A stretch of DNA of 47,337 nucleotides. Origin: Helicobacter sp. 13S00401-1. GTDB lineage: Bacteria > Campylobacterota > Campylobacteria > Campylobacterales > Helicobacteraceae. The translations under genes and the position numbers were made by a program. Below, piece by piece: positions 25,215 to 35,319 of this stretch; position 1 is the stretch's first letter, and each line of letters begins with the position of its first letter. The stretch covers positions 1 through 47,337 of the forward strand of contig NZ_MLAR01000012.1 in NCBI RefSeq assembly GCF_002272925.1. The letters run 5' to 3'. Below the pieces are notes generated by a model that worked only from the letters and a program-made list of their open reading frames with translations, ran no database searches and was not told where the DNA came from.

Positions 25215-25658
25215 ATGAAAGTACTTCTTCTTAAAGATGTAGTAAGTCTTGGAAAAGCCGGAGATATAGTAGAAGTAGCAGGAGGTTACGCCCAAAACTT
25301 CCTTATCCCAAAAAATCTAGCAAAGCTTGCTACTAATGAAGTTATAAACAAATACAAAGCCGACATCAAAAGAAAAGAAGAAAAACTAGCCCTTGAAACT
25401 CAACTTGCTAAAAATCAAGCAAAAGAGTTAGAACATATCAAATTAACTATGGCAAAAAAAGTAGGTAGCAACAATCATCTTTTTGGCTCACTTACAAAAG
25501 ATGAAGTAGCTAGCGAGCTAGAAAAACAACATAGAATCGTACTAGATAAAAAAAATCTTGAAATCCCTCCTATAAAAACTCTTGGAACCTATGAAGTAGT
25601 TGCCAAACTTGGGCATGGGCTAAATGCTAGCTTTAAGGTAGAAGTCATTCAGGAGTAA
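25215..25658 (+). CDS. rplI: 50S ribosomal protein L9
   Basis: L9 binds 23S rRNA domain V near the L1 stalk. The 147-residue protein has the N-terminal signature LLKDVVSLGKAGDIVEVAGGYAQNFLIPKNLA, the long connecting helix (KADIKRKEEKLALETQLAKN) and the C-terminal globular domain. AAGGATGA precedes the ATG. It has its own AT-rich promoter region. In H. pylori rplI neighbours hslVU; here the PEB1 operon follows. Confidence 0.97.
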   Translation: MKVLLLKDVVSLGKAGDIVEVAGGYAQNFLIPKNLAKLATNEVINKYKADIKRKEEKLALETQLAKNQAKELEHIKLTMAKKVGSNNHLFGSLTKDEVASELEKQHRIVLDKKNLEIPPIKTLGTYEVVAKLGHGLNASFKVEVIQE

Positions 25659-25671
25659 TTGGCTTATTTAG

Positions 25672-25680
25672 TGTTATAAT
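25672..25680 (+). promoter_or_regulatory. Extended -10 promoter for the PEB1-type operon
   Basis: TGTTATAAT is the same extended -10 seen at 8672-8680. It sits just after the rplI stop and about 160 bases before pebC. There is no clear -35 at the usual spacing, which is common in this group. Confidence 0.55.
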
Positions 25681-25838
25681 ATGTAACAACGCAAAAGAGC
25701 TTTTTACAAATATGTGAATTTTTTACTAGTATGGTTACAGATTCTATATAATTTGGAGCTATGCTAGTAGAAGACTTTTTAAAAAAACGAAGATAAATTT
25801 TGCATCATCCCCATTTACGAAAGGTGAGTAAGCAGTTT

Positions 25839-26585
25839 ATGGAAAACCCAAAAGATATGATAAGACTAGAAAATGTAAATAAGACATTTGGCAGCGTACA
25901 CGTTTTAAAAGATGTTAACCTAACAGTGACTGAAGGTGAAAAATTAGTGATAATAGGCCCTAGTGGAAGCGGAAAAAGCACGACTATTAGATGCATGAAT
26001 GGTCTTGAAGAAGTAACTAGTGGCAAGGTTATAATAGAGGGCACAACCATCACTCATAAAAACAAACTTGAAATCTGCAGACGATACTGCGCTATGGTGT
26101 TTCAGCACTTTAATCTCTACCCTCACATGACAGTTTTAGAAAACTTAATCTTAGCGCCTATAAAAGTCAACAAACGCAAAAAAGATGAAGTGATAAAAGA
26201 AGCTTATAAATACCTAGAAGTAGTAGGACTAACAGATAAGGCTAAGGTTTATCCTCAAACTCTAAGTGGTGGTCAACAACAAAGAGTGGCTATAGCAAGG
26301 GCTTTGGTTTCGCAAAAAGAGATCATTTTGTTTGATGAACCAACCTCTGCCCTAGATCCAGAGACAGTTCAAGAAGTTTTAGATATCATGTGTAAGATCT
26401 CGAAAGAAACAACAACTACTATGGTAGTAGTTACTCACGAGATGGGATTTGCAAAAGAAGTGGCTGATAGGATAGTCTTTATGGAAGATGGCAGGATCAT
26501 AGAAGAAGCCAAACCTAAAGACTTTTTTGAAAACCCAAAAAGCGAGAGGACAAGAAGCTTTTTAAGTAAGATTCTAACTCACTAA
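25839..26585 (+). CDS. pebC: Aspartate/glutamate ABC transporter ATP-binding protein PebC
   Basis: PebC is the ATPase of the PEB1 acidic-amino-acid importer. Walker A is [10 protein letters not shown]-loop [14 protein letters not shown], signature [15 protein letters not shown], Walker [14 protein letters not shown] and H-loop VVTHEMGF, the pattern of GlnQ-type polar amino-acid ATPases. The open frame extends to a TTG at 25800. The ATG at 25839 gives 248 residues. A further ATG at 25857 would match the common family start (MIRLENV), and no strong ribosome site decides between them. It is first in a pebC-peb1A-permease-permease operon. Confidence 0.93.
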   Translation: MENPKDMIRLENVNKTFGSVHVLKDVNLTVTEGEKLVIIGPSGSGKSTTIRCMNGLEEVTSGKVIIEGTTITHKNKLEICRRYCAMVFQHFNLYPHMTVLENLILAPIKVNKRKKDEVIKEAYKYLEVVGLTDKAKVYPQTLSGGQQQRVAIARALVSQKEIILFDEPTSALDPETVQEVLDIMCKISKETTTTMVVVTHEMGFAKEVADRIVFMEDGRIIEEAKPKDFFENPKSERTRSFLSKILTH

Positions 26586-26603
26586 GTTCAAACCAATATT
26601 TAA

Positions 26604-27415
<812 letters not shown>

Positions 27416-27416
<1 letters not shown>

Positions 27417-28102
27417 TGGGTCCTTTTGCTTTAGACAAATGGATAGATACATTTCAACACATCAATGTGTTCTTAAGTGGATTCGCCTATACATTAGGCG
27501 TTTCTATTCTTGCCATCATTATAGCTATGATAATGGGGACTATAAGTGGCCTTATGGCCACTGGCAAGATAAGAATCTTAAGATGGTTATCTCGTATATA
27601 TGTTGAGTTTTTTCAAAACACCCCTCTTCTTATAAACCTTTTCTTTTTATACTTCGTGCTTCCTAGGATTCCTTACGTTGGTGTAACTCTTGATGTCTTT
27701 ACTCTAGGAGTTATAGGTGTAGGCGTATATCATGGAGCTTATATGAGTGAAGTTATAAGAAGTGGTATAACATCTATACCAAAAGGGCAGTTTGAAGCTA
27801 GTTATACTCAAGGCTTTAATTACGCACAAAAGATGTTTTATGTCATCTTACCTCAAACTAAAAAGATAATCTTGCCTCCTACTGTTAATCAGATAGTAGC
27901 ACTAATAAAAAACACCTCAGTACTAGCCATAATCTCTGGTGCTGAGCTTATGTATAACGCAGATAACTATGCTCAAAGTAGTCTAAACTATGCAACTGCT
28001 TATATAGTAGCAGGAGTACTTTACTTTATAGTGTGCTTTATCATAGCCTTTGTCGCAGGTCGCTATGAAAAGAAACTAAAACAAGCCCATTTAGCAAGAT
28101 AG
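27416..28102 (+). CDS. Amino-acid ABC transporter permease (first)
   Basis: This is an inner-membrane permease of the HisM/GlnP family, 228 residues from the ATG at 27416. The frame also opens at a GTG 18 bases earlier, but the ATG shares one base with the peb1A stop, a common coupling layout. It has about five helices and the coupling-loop motif GVYHGAYMSEVIRSGITSIPKGQFEAS, which contacts PebC. FQNTPLLINLFFLYFVLP is typical of polar amino-acid permeases. It pairs with the next gene. Confidence 0.92.
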
Positions 28103-28117
28103 GGAGGAAAGATAGAT

Positions 28118-28768
28118 ATGACTTTATTTGACTTTACTACGCTTTTAAAAGGGCTAGGACTTAGTATCATCATGGCATTTTGTGCGGCAGTTGGGGCTAT
28201 CATATTTGGAAGTGTCCTAGCGGTTATGAGAAACTATGGGCTAAAGTTTGTAGCAGGTATTGCAACTACTTACATAGAAATCTTTAGAAACACACCTTTA
28301 CTTCTTTGGATGTATGCGGCGTGTTTTGTTTTGCCTATACTTATACCTATACCTGCAAACTATGCTGTGCTTGGAACTATAGGCTTGTTTTTATATACAG
28401 CTTCAGTTATGGCAGAGATCATTAGAGGTGGGTTAAACTCTATACCTAAAGGACAGTTTGAAGCTAGCTATTCTCAAGGCTTTGGAAGAGTGTTTACACT
28501 TTTTTATATTATCTTCCCACAGTGCTTTAGGAAAGTAACTCCAACTATACTTTCTCAGTGCATAACAACTTTGAAAGATACTTCTTTTCTAGCTGCCCTA
28601 AATGTTGCCGAGCTTACTAATGCTAGTAAAGATATCTTAAGTAGACTTACTACTTTTAAAGATATAGTATTAGTATTTTTCATAGTAGCTGCACTTTACT
28701 TTATAGTATGTTTTGCTTTATCCTTAAGTGTTAGATATTATTCAAGTCGCAATAAAATAACACATTAA
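28118..28768 (+). CDS. Amino-acid ABC transporter permease (second)
   Basis: This second permease subunit has 216 residues, with IFRNTPLLLWMYAACFVLP in the helix II region and the coupling loop MAEIIRGGLNSIPKGQFEASYSQG. It starts 15 bases after the first permease, with GGGAGGAAAG upstream. It is the last gene of the PEB1-type operon and forms the heterodimeric channel with the first permease. Confidence 0.92.
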   Translation: MTLFDFTTLLKGLGLSIIMAFCAAVGAIIFGSVLAVMRNYGLKFVAGIATTYIEIFRNTPLLLWMYAACFVLPILIPIPANYAVLGTIGLFLYTASVMAEIIRGGLNSIPKGQFEASYSQGFGRVFTLFYIIFPQCFRKVTPTILSQCITTLKDTSFLAALNVAELTNASKDILSRLTTFKDIVLVFFIVAALYFIVCFALSLSVRYYSSRNKITH

Positions 28769-28779
28769 CTAGCCTTTGT

Positions 28780-28801
28780 AAGACCCTTTATACAGGGTCT
28801 T
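28780..28801 (+). terminator. Hairpin after the PEB1-type operon
   Basis: The arms AAGACCCT (28780-28787) and AGGGTCTT (28794-28801) pair perfectly around a 6-base loop, 11 bases after the second permease stop. No U run follows, so it is a probable but not textbook terminator. Confidence 0.5.
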
Positions 28802-28865
28802 CTAGCTAAGCTATGCTTAAAAGTAAGTACATTAATGTGAAAAAGCAAGGATAAAAAGGTAATAC

Positions 28866-30038
28866 ATGAAGGTTTTTCACCTATCTCATATAGATTTAGA
28901 TGGTTATGGCGCACAGATGGTTGCCAGTGAATTTTTTAGCGACATAACTTTTTTTAATGCAAACTATGGACGTGAAGTAAGTGCTAGAATAAACTCTATC
29001 CTTTCTTTACTTCCAACTCCAAAAGCAACTAGTTCTACTAACTCTTCAAGCTTTGAAGGACGTATCAACCTAGCTGCCCTAACTTCACAACAAGAAAGTC
29101 CAAAAAATAATGAAAAATATCTTATCTTAATAACAGACTTAAACCTAACTATGCAAGAGTGCAAGTTTTTAAGTCAAAAAATCAAAGATCTCAAGCTAGC
29201 TGGGCTTGATGTAAGCTTAGTCTTACTAGATCACCACGCAACCGGTGAAGAGTGTGCTAAAAACTACTCTTGGTACAACCTAGATATAAATAGATGTGCT
29301 ACTAAGATAACTTTTGATTACTTGCTAGAGCACTATAAGCTACTTAACCCAGAAAGCCTTACTTGGCTTACTCCAGTAGTTCAGATGATAAACTCAGTGG
29401 ATATATGGAAAGAAGAGGAGTTTGGCTTTGAGTTTGGTAAAGTTGCTTTAAACATGATAGCTTCAAGCAATGAACTAAATCGCATGATGTTTGATAAAGA
29501 AGATAGAGCCTTAAAACACACCCTTATAAGAAAGACTAAAGACTACTTAAAACAATCTAGTGAAGGCTTAAATATAAATGGCATGGCTTTTGATGAAGTA
29601 AGATTTGATAATGACTTATTTTTCATAAAAAAAGAGCTTTTTGAAGGAGATGCCAAAAGTGAGACTATGGGAAACATTCTAGCTAGATATCAAGTCTCAC
29701 TTTTAAGCAAACAAAAGCAAAGATGCACTGTTAAGTACAAAGACAAAATTGGCTTTTTAAGCTATGGGGTTGGTAATATCAGCATACTGGCTAATACTTT
29801 CTTAAACACTAATCCAGAGTTTGACTTTTATATGGATGTAAGCCCTAGGGGTAATGTAAGCTTAAGGGCTAATGGCAACTGTGATGTAAGTGCTTTAAGC
29901 CAAGTTTGTTTTAATGGTGGTGGACATAAAAATGCAAGTGGTGGCAGGATAGATTCTTTTAAGGAATCTTTTTTCTATGATGATATAAGAGAGCAAATCC
30001 AGGGGCATTTATCTATGAAAGATGAGTGGGAGCTTTAA
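28866..30038 (+). CDS. DHH/DHHA1-family phosphoesterase
   Basis: DHH phosphoesterases cleave phosphodiester or phosphate bonds in short RNAs, pAp or cyclic dinucleotides using Mn2+. The 390-residue protein has motif I HIDLDGYGAQ, motif II ITDLNLT, motif III LLDHHATGEE (DHH) and a C-terminal DHHA1 end FNGGGHKNASGGRI. An insert of about 40 residues lies between motifs I and II (Ser/Asn-rich, about residues 45-75). It heads a plus-strand run with cmoA. The members of the family differ in substrate, so NrnA-like nanoRNase is only one option. Confidence 0.85.
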   Translation: MKVFHLSHIDLDGYGAQMVASEFFSDITFFNANYGREVSARINSILSLLPTPKATSSTNSSSFEGRINLAALTSQQESPKNNEKYLILITDLNLTMQECKFLSQKIKDLKLAGLDVSLVLLDHHATGEECAKNYSWYNLDINRCATKITFDYLLEHYKLLNPESLTWLTPVVQMINSVDIWKEEEFGFEFGKVALNMIASSNELNRMMFDKEDRALKHTLIRKTKDYLKQSSEGLNINGMAFDEVRFDNDLFFIKKELFEGDAKSETMGNILARYQVSLLSKQKQRCTVKYKDKIGFLSYGVGNISILANTFLNTNPEFDFYMDVSPRGNVSLRANGNCDVSALSQVCFNGGGHKNASGGRIDSFKESFFYDDIREQIQGHLSMKDEWEL

Positions 30039-30061
30039 AGTCATAGACTAGAGGATAAGAT

Positions 30062-30805
30062 ATGCAAAAAGACACTGTTTTTCAAACTGATGAGATACAG
30101 ATATTTGAGTTTAATCAAGCTATAGCTAATGTCTTTGATGACATGCTGCTTAGATCTATCCCCTTTTATAAAGAGGTTATAGCTTTAAGTATAGAGTTTT
30201 TAAAGCACTTTATTAAAGAGTTAAATGCTAAAGGAAAAGAGTGCGTAGTCTATGATCTAGGGTCTTCAACTGGTAACTTTTTGTTTGAATGTGAGCGTAT
30301 ATTTAAACTTGAAGGCTTAAGGGCTAAACTTATAGGTATAGATAACTCTAGTGCTATGGTTCAAAAAGCTAGGCTTAAGGCAAAAAGTTTGGAATCTAAT
30401 ATAGAGTTTTTAGAGTTAGACTTAAAAGATATCACTTTTCAGACAAAAGATACAAACTTTATCATCTCTCACTATACATTACAGTTCTTGTCTCCTGCCA
30501 TAAGGAAAGATGTAGTTAAAAAGATATGCCTTGCTTTAAGTAAAGATTCCATCTTTTTAATGGGAGAAAAGATTAAAAGTAATGACTTAAATCTAGATTC
30601 CTTACTTACAAAAAAGTATTATGAGTACAAAGAAAAACAAGGCTACTCTAAGGCTGAGATTTATAGAAAAAAAGAAGCCTTAGAAAATATACTTATACCC
30701 TTTAGTGTAGAAGAAAATGAAACCATGCTAAAAGAAGCGGGCTTTAGGCACGTAGAGATACTTTTTAAGTGGCTAAACTTTACTCTCTTTTTGTCCACAA
30801 AATAA
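30062..30805 (+). CDS. cmoA: Carboxy-S-adenosyl-L-methionine synthase CmoA
   Basis: CmoA converts SAM and prephenate to carboxy-SAM, used by CmoB to finish cmo5U34 at the tRNA wobble base. The 247-residue protein shows FDDMLLRSIPFYKEV at the N terminus, the SAM loop VYDLGSSTGNFLFE, IGIDNSSAMVQKA and HYTLQFL, all characteristic of CmoA. AGAGGATAAGAT precedes the ATG. cmoB is not in the window. The 3' end is 12 bases before the Nif3-like gene. Confidence 0.93.
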   Translation: MQKDTVFQTDEIQIFEFNQAIANVFDDMLLRSIPFYKEVIALSIEFLKHFIKELNAKGKECVVYDLGSSTGNFLFECERIFKLEGLRAKLIGIDNSSAMVQKARLKAKSLESNIEFLELDLKDITFQTKDTNFIISHYTLQFLSPAIRKDVVKKICLALSKDSIFLMGEKIKSNDLNLDSLLTKKYYEYKEKQGYSKAEIYRKKEALENILIPFSVEENETMLKEAGFRHVEILFKWLNFTLFLSTK

Positions 30806-30817
30806 AAAAGGAAAAAC

Positions 30818-31540
30818 ATGTTAGAGTTATATAACTTGCTAGATAAACTAAGCCCTTTTAACACTCAAGCTAGTTGGGATAACTCAGGGCTAAATGTAGG
30901 AAGTTTAGAATCTAAACTAGATTCTAAAAAGATATATCTTGCACTAGAAGCTGACTTAAAAGTAGCTAGTAAGATACAAGAAGATAGTCTTTTAATAACC
31001 CACCACCCTCTAATCTTTAGCAAACTAAAATGCATAGATACTAGCATGCACCCTGGTAATGTCATAAAAATGCTTATACAAAAAAATATCACCTTAATAA
31101 GCATGCATACTAACTTTGATCTAAGTCACTTAAATAAAGCCTTTGCTTTAAAGCTTGGTTTTAAAGACTGCAGTGAAAAAGACTATGTCTTAAGTAAAGA
31201 AGTTGATATGGACTTTGATACTCTAGCCTTAGGACTAAAAGAAAGGCTAGGCCTAGAAGTTTTACAAGTTTGCAAGGCTAGCACCCACATCACTAAGGTA
31301 AATATAACTTGTGGAAGTGGTATGAGCTCACTTAGTGCTTGCAAGGCTAATGAGTGCCTTATAACTGGTGATATAAAGTATCATGATGCAGTAAATGCCC
31401 TTGCTAATAAAGTAAGTCTTATAAACGTGCCCCACTATTTTTCTGAAGAGATTTTTGGTGAAGTACTTGATTTGGAATTGCGAAAATTTGGCATAAAAGC
31501 TATAATTATAAGTTCACAAAACCCACTAAGCTACATATAA
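30818..31540 (+). CDS. Nif3-like dinuclear metal centre protein
   Basis: Nif3/YbgI proteins bind two metal ions in a toroidal hexamer; the biochemical role is unsettled (GTP cyclohydrolase I type 2 is a database name). The 240-residue protein has the start NLLDKLSPFNTQASWDNSGLNVG, the metal motif ITHHPLIFSKLK, MHTNFDLSHLN and the C-terminal LITGDIKYHDAV. It lacks the internal PII-like insert of longer members. The order Nif3-like, zinc-ribbon, waaA matches the H. pylori HP0959-HP0957 block. Confidence 0.9.
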   Translation: MLELYNLLDKLSPFNTQASWDNSGLNVGSLESKLDSKKIYLALEADLKVASKIQEDSLLITHHPLIFSKLKCIDTSMHPGNVIKMLIQKNITLISMHTNFDLSHLNKAFALKLGFKDCSEKDYVLSKEVDMDFDTLALGLKERLGLEVLQVCKASTHITKVNITCGSGMSSLSACKANECLITGDIKYHDAVNALANKVSLINVPHYFSEEIFGEVLDLELRKFGIKAIIISSQNPLSYI

Positions 31541-31557
31541 TCACTTAAAAAGGAAAA

Positions 31558-32289
31558 TTGATGAATATCAACCTATCTCAACTTATAAGTATTAGTCAAC
31601 TAGATAAAGAAATAGACGCCTTAAGCCCCGCCATAGAAGCAAAAAGAAGCACATCTTTGAAGCTGAAAAAACAAGAAGAAAAATACCTCAAAGAGATAGA
31701 AGATTTAAACGCTAAGATAGAAGATGCCAACATAAGGATAGCTAGGAATGAGCAGTCTTTAAAAGAGCATGAAGAAGCCCTAGAAGCCAATCTTGCAAAA
31801 GCAAAAGCTGCAAAAAGCGATAAAGATCTAAAAAATATGCAAATAGATGATGACTTAAGTCGTGAGCAGATAGAAAGGATAGCTCAAGAGCAAGTTGATT
31901 TAGATAAAAGAAAGATTGAGTATCAAGAAAGCATAAACTCAATCCAAAAACAAATAACTAATCTAGTAAGTGATATACAAGAAGCTGAAGAGACTATTAA
32001 TAACGACATAGAAGAGATAAAGAAAAAACAAGCTGTGTTTTATAACAAAAAGCAAGAAATCATCATGAAGATAGATAAAAAGATTCTATCCTTTTATGAA
32101 AAGATCAAAAAGTGGGCTGGTAATACAAGTGTAGTTCAGATAAAAAGAAATGCCTGCGGGGGCTGCTTTATGAAACTTAGTGATAAAGTGTGTTCTGAAG
32201 TGATGTATGGAGATAGCATAAGCACTTGCCCACATTGTGGCAGAATCCTCTATGCCATTAAAGAAAGAGAAGCTGAAAGTGCTAAGTAG
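31558..32289 (+). CDS. Coiled-coil zinc-ribbon protein (HP0958 family, RpoN/flagellar factor)
   Basis: This is a long two-helix coiled coil (about residues 20-180, heptad-rich in Glu, Lys, Leu) with a C-terminal zinc ribbon: CGGC, then CPHC 32 residues later. Length and layout match H. pylori HP0958, which stabilises RpoN and influences flagellin mRNA; neighbours on both sides are also those of HP0958. The frame's first two residues are both Met; I keep the ATG that follows AAAAAGGAAAATTG. Role by homology: flagellar regulation. Confidence 0.87.
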   Translation: MMNINLSQLISISQLDKEIDALSPAIEAKRSTSLKLKKQEEKYLKEIEDLNAKIEDANIRIARNEQSLKEHEEALEANLAKAKAAKSDKDLKNMQIDDDLSREQIERIAQEQVDLDKRKIEYQESINSIQKQITNLVSDIQEAEETINNDIEEIKKKQAVFYNKKQEIIMKIDKKILSFYEKIKKWAGNTSVVQIKRNACGGCFMKLSDKVCSEVMYGDSISTCPHCGRILYAIKEREAESAK

Positions 32290-32337
32290 GCTTAAGAGTT
32301 TATGAGTAAAGATTTTAGATTCTAAGATAGTGATAAC

Positions 32338-33513
32338 TTGCTACTACTTTACTTTATACTAGCAAGTCTTATCCACCTTCTAGCCCTCCCTTTTTTACTT
32401 TGTCTTTCATTTAAGGCAAAGTATAGGCTAAGTTTTAAAAAACGTTTTTTCCTCCCAACCAATCTTAAAAATGTCCATTTTGACTACTGGATGCACGCTT
32501 GCAGTGTAGGTGAAGTAGCCTCACTAAGTCCTATTATAAAAGCTATAGGTGATAAAAAAATACTTCTTAGTGTTATAACTCAAACTGGCTTCAAAGAGGC
32601 CTCAAAACGCTACGCAAATAGCAAACAAGATATAACTATCATTTTCTTGCCTTTTGAAACCTTGCTGCCATTTATCACACCAAAAACTACAAAGCTTTTA
32701 GTCTATGAAGCAGAGCTTTGGCCTATGCTTTTTTTCTGTGCTAAAAAAAAGGGAGCTAAAACTAAACTAGTTAATGCACGTATATCATTAAAAAGTTTTG
32801 GACGCTATAAGAAAGCAAGCTTTTTTTATAAGATGATTTTTAGCTATATAGATTCTGTCCTGGCTCAAAGTAAAGATGATGAAAAAAGACTAAAAGAACT
32901 AGGAGCTAAAAATATAAAAGTTATAGGTAATATAAAAGCCCTAAGTGAAATAAGTCCAACTAAAACCTACACAAAACCTCTTAAAAAAATACTCTGTGCT
33001 GCAAGTACTCATGATGGGGAAGAAAGGTTAGTTTTAGAATCTTACTTTGAGCTTAAAAAAGAAGGTCTTTTAAGGGAGTATATGCTAGTTTTAGCACCAC
33101 GTCACCCTGAGCGTTTTAAAGAGGTTTATAATCTTGCTAAGACTTACTCAAGCACTAAGCTTTTTAGTGAGTTTCCAACTTCTATACTTCCTAGCTTTAA
33201 TATAAAAGAAGATATCTTGCTAGTTGATACGCTAGGTGAGTTAGTTAATATTTACAATATAAGTGAAGGTGTGATACTTGGAGGGAGTTTTGTTAGCGTA
33301 GGCGGTCACAATCCACTAGAGCCTGCAACCTTCCACGTAAAACTTATAAGTGGGAAAGAGATATATAATCAACTAGAACTTTTTAAACTAGTAGAAAATG
33401 CCCTGCTTATAGATAAAGAAGAGCTTTATATAAGTTTTAAAAAACTAGATTCTATAAAGCCCTCTTATATAAAAGAAAACAAGAAAGAATCTTTAAACGA
33501 GATCCTTTCTTGA
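32338..33513 (+). CDS. waaA: 3-deoxy-D-manno-octulosonic acid (Kdo) transferase WaaA
   Basis: WaaA transfers Kdo from CMP-Kdo to lipid A precursor at the inner membrane. The 391-residue protein has an N-terminal membrane anchor (LLLYFILASLIHLLALPFLL). The glutamate motif of the family is HACSVGEVASL. VNARISLKS, APRHPERFKEVY and GGSFVSVGGHNPLEPA follow. The start is a TTG at 32338, preceded closely by stop codons in frame, with only a weak upstream ribosome site. This lipid A core step uses the Kdo whose precursor is made by the isomerase at 12817-13839. Confidence 0.93.
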   Translation: MLLLYFILASLIHLLALPFLLCLSFKAKYRLSFKKRFFLPTNLKNVHFDYWMHACSVGEVASLSPIIKAIGDKKILLSVITQTGFKEASKRYANSKQDITIIFLPFETLLPFITPKTTKLLVYEAELWPMLFFCAKKKGAKTKLVNARISLKSFGRYKKASFFYKMIFSYIDSVLAQSKDDEKRLKELGAKNIKVIGNIKALSEISPTKTYTKPLKKILCAASTHDGEERLVLESYFELKKEGLLREYMLVLAPRHPERFKEVYNLAKTYSSTKLFSEFPTSILPSFNIKEDILLVDTLGELVNIYNISEGVILGGSFVSVGGHNPLEPATFHVKLISGKEIYNQLELFKLVENALLIDKEELYISFKKLDSIKPSYIKENKKESLNEILS

Positions 33514-33537
33514 TGCATGCCTTAATACACGCACGCC

Positions 33538-33714
33538 CTACTCGTCTTGAAACTCTTGTAAAGTTTCAAGGTGCATCCTTATCTCTTCTATCATAGCTTT
33601 AAAAGCTTCTACGTTTCTGTTGTCAACTTTGTCAAAGTGACTTTCTAACTCATCTAAGTTATCTTGAATCTGGGCTATAGATAAAAGAATGTCCTCTTTT
33701 ATAATCTCATCCAT
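33538..33714 (-). CDS. Small helical protein of 58 residues
   Basis: This is a short gene downstream of trpS on the minus strand. AAGGAGAAAGC sits directly before the ATG at 33714, and the frame runs 58 codons to TAG. The product begins MDEIIKEDILLSIAQIQDNL and continues in amphipathic, acidic helix with EEIRMHLETLQEF near the end, so a coiled coil is likely. No known domain is recognised. The strong ribosome site and closeness to trpS (12 bases) make it a real gene rather than noise. Confidence 0.75.
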   Translation of the reverse strand: MDEIIKEDILLSIAQIQDNLDELESHFDKVDNRNVEAFKAMIEEIRMHLETLQEFQDE

Positions 33715-33726
33715 GCTTTCTCCTTT

Positions 33727-34719
33727 TTAAATTAAGCCTACCAACGCCTTAGCTCGTTTATAAGTTTCATTAGCGATGCTTTCTACTTCAGCTTGAGACT
33801 GATAAAGCACTTTTTCTAAGTAAGCCTTATCATTTATCAGTCTGAAATATTCTTCTCTGATCGGCAGTAGTCTATCTATAATCTTTTGACTTAAAGCTTC
33901 CTTAAATTTACCGTAGTTTGGAAAGTTAAGCACTATTTCCTCCCTTTTCTCACCACTTAGTGCTTCATAAATACACAAAAGATTATAAATGCCCGGCCTA
34001 GTTTCATCAAAGGCCAAAAAGCCCTTATCATCAGTAGTGGCCTTTTTTATCTTTTTAACTATGTCATCATCACTATCTAAAAGTGATATAGAGTTGTACT
34101 TAGACTTGCTAGACTTACTCATCTTAGAGGTTGGATCATCTAAGGCCATAACGCGCGCACCAACTTTTGGAATCATAGGCTCTGGTACTACAAAACACTC
34201 TCCATATCTTTCATTAAATCTTTGTGCTACGTTTCTTGCAAGTTCTAGATGCTGCTTTTGATCATCTCCTACTGGCACAAGATTAGTATCATAAAGCAAG
34301 ATATCAGCAGCCATTAAAGCTGGGTAGTTAAAAAGACCTACATTAATATCTTTTGGATTTTTAGCTGACTTATCTTTAAACTGTGTCATGCGGTTCATCT
34401 CACCCATAGGGATGTTGCAATCTAGTATCCAAGAAAGAGCAGGATGTGCGTCAATAGTGCTTTGTATAAAAAGCTTAGACTTTTTTGTATCTATCCCACA
34501 AGCAAGCAGCATAGCGCAAAGCTCAAAAGTCTTAGTTTCTAGAATCTTTGGATCTTGATAAACAGTTATAGCATGACTATTAACTATGCAGTAGATGTTG
34601 TCATATAAGTCTTGACTATCAACCCAGTTTTTTATAGCTCCAAGATAGTTACCTAAATGTATATCTCCAGTTGGCTGTATGCCTGAAAAAACTCTTTGTT
34701 TTTTTGCTTGTTTGTTCAC
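33727..34719 (-). CDS. trpS: Tryptophanyl-tRNA synthetase
   Basis: This class I synthetase charges tRNA-Trp. The 330-residue protein has the N-terminal [17 protein letters not shown], including the HIGH-equivalent HLGN. The tryptophan site lies within [14 protein letters not shown], and [14 protein letters not shown] and the KMSKS loop follow. Length is normal. The stop of bioV abuts its start region, so trpS is late in the xseA-to-trpS gene run. The HP1253 (trpS) and HP1254 (bioV) pair is conserved in H. pylori. Confidence 0.96.
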   Translation of the reverse strand: MNKQAKKQRVFSGIQPTGDIHLGNYLGAIKNWVDSQDLYDNIYCIVNSHAITVYQDPKILETKTFELCAMLLACGIDTKKSKLFIQSTIDAHPALSWILDCNIPMGEMNRMTQFKDKSAKNPKDINVGLFNYPALMAADILLYDTNLVPVGDDQKQHLELARNVAQRFNERYGECFVVPEPMIPKVGARVMALDDPTSKMSKSSKSKYNSISLLDSDDDIVKKIKKATTDDKGFLAFDETRPGIYNLLCIYEALSGEKREEIVLNFPNYGKFKEALSQKIIDRLLPIREEYFRLINDKAYLEKVLYQSQAEVESIANETYKRAKALVGLI

Positions 34720-35319
34720 TTACTCTCCTTTAATCAAAAAGTGATTATAACTTTTAGCGTATATAACACTTGCATGCTTTTTAAAAAACTCACACACAAA
34801 ACTAGATTCTATAATGCTATCTTTACCACCTAAGATAATATAAATCCTAGCCTTACTAGCTATATCTTTTAAACCTTCATAACTATAGTTTAAAAGGCTT
34901 TCTAGCTCCTTAGTGCTACCTAGTTTTATGTACCTACTAACATCTACATCATCTAGCATATAGTTAGTAACATTCATATCTTTTTGTACTTTAATGCCTG
35001 CGCGCCCTAAAAAACTATCCATATATTTAAATGCATCTTTTTTAAAAAGAGCAAGCTGCATGGCTTTAAACTTAGAATCTTTAGCACTAAAAAGTGCTGG
35101 TGAGATAAGCACTAAGTTAGTTACCCTCTCTCCTTTTTGAATCTTACTTAGCGCTAGGCTAAAAGCCTCATTTGCTCCCTTACTAAAGCCTACTATATCA
35201 AAGTCACCTTGAAAGTTATCTATGCAAAATGGTGAGTTAGAGAAAAAAGACTTTGTAAAAAATCCACTCTTAAAAAACTCGCTTTCTCCTTGCAAGCAAA
35301 AACCTGAAAAATAAGTCAT
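34720..35319 (-). CDS. bioV: BioV-type pimeloyl-ACP methyl ester esterase (alpha/beta hydrolase)
   Basis: BioV ends the BioC pathway to the biotin precursor in Helicobacter by cleaving the methyl ester. The 199-residue hydrolase has the nucleophile elbow IVGFSKGANEAF (Ser in GFSKG), a C-terminal LGGKDS with the likely catalytic Asp, and NHF near the end for the His. The short N terminus MTYFSGFCLQGES resembles BioV. Position directly before trpS supports the name. It overlaps the FtsH-like stop by 4 bases. Confidence 0.75.
   Translation of the reverse strand: MTYFSGFCLQGESEFFKSGFFTKSFFSNSPFCIDNFQGDFDIVGFSKGANEAFSLALSKIQKGERVTNLVLISPALFSAKDSKFKAMQLALFKKDAFKYMDSFLGRAGIKVQKDMNVTNYMLDDVDVSRYIKLGSTKELESLLNYSYEGLKDIASKARIYIILGGKDSIIESSFVCEFFKKHASVIYAKSYNHFLIKGE

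Noticed and set aside
25800-25838. N-terminal extension of PebC from the TTG at 25800
   Set aside because: There is no ribosome site, and family members begin near residue 13-20 of this longer version.
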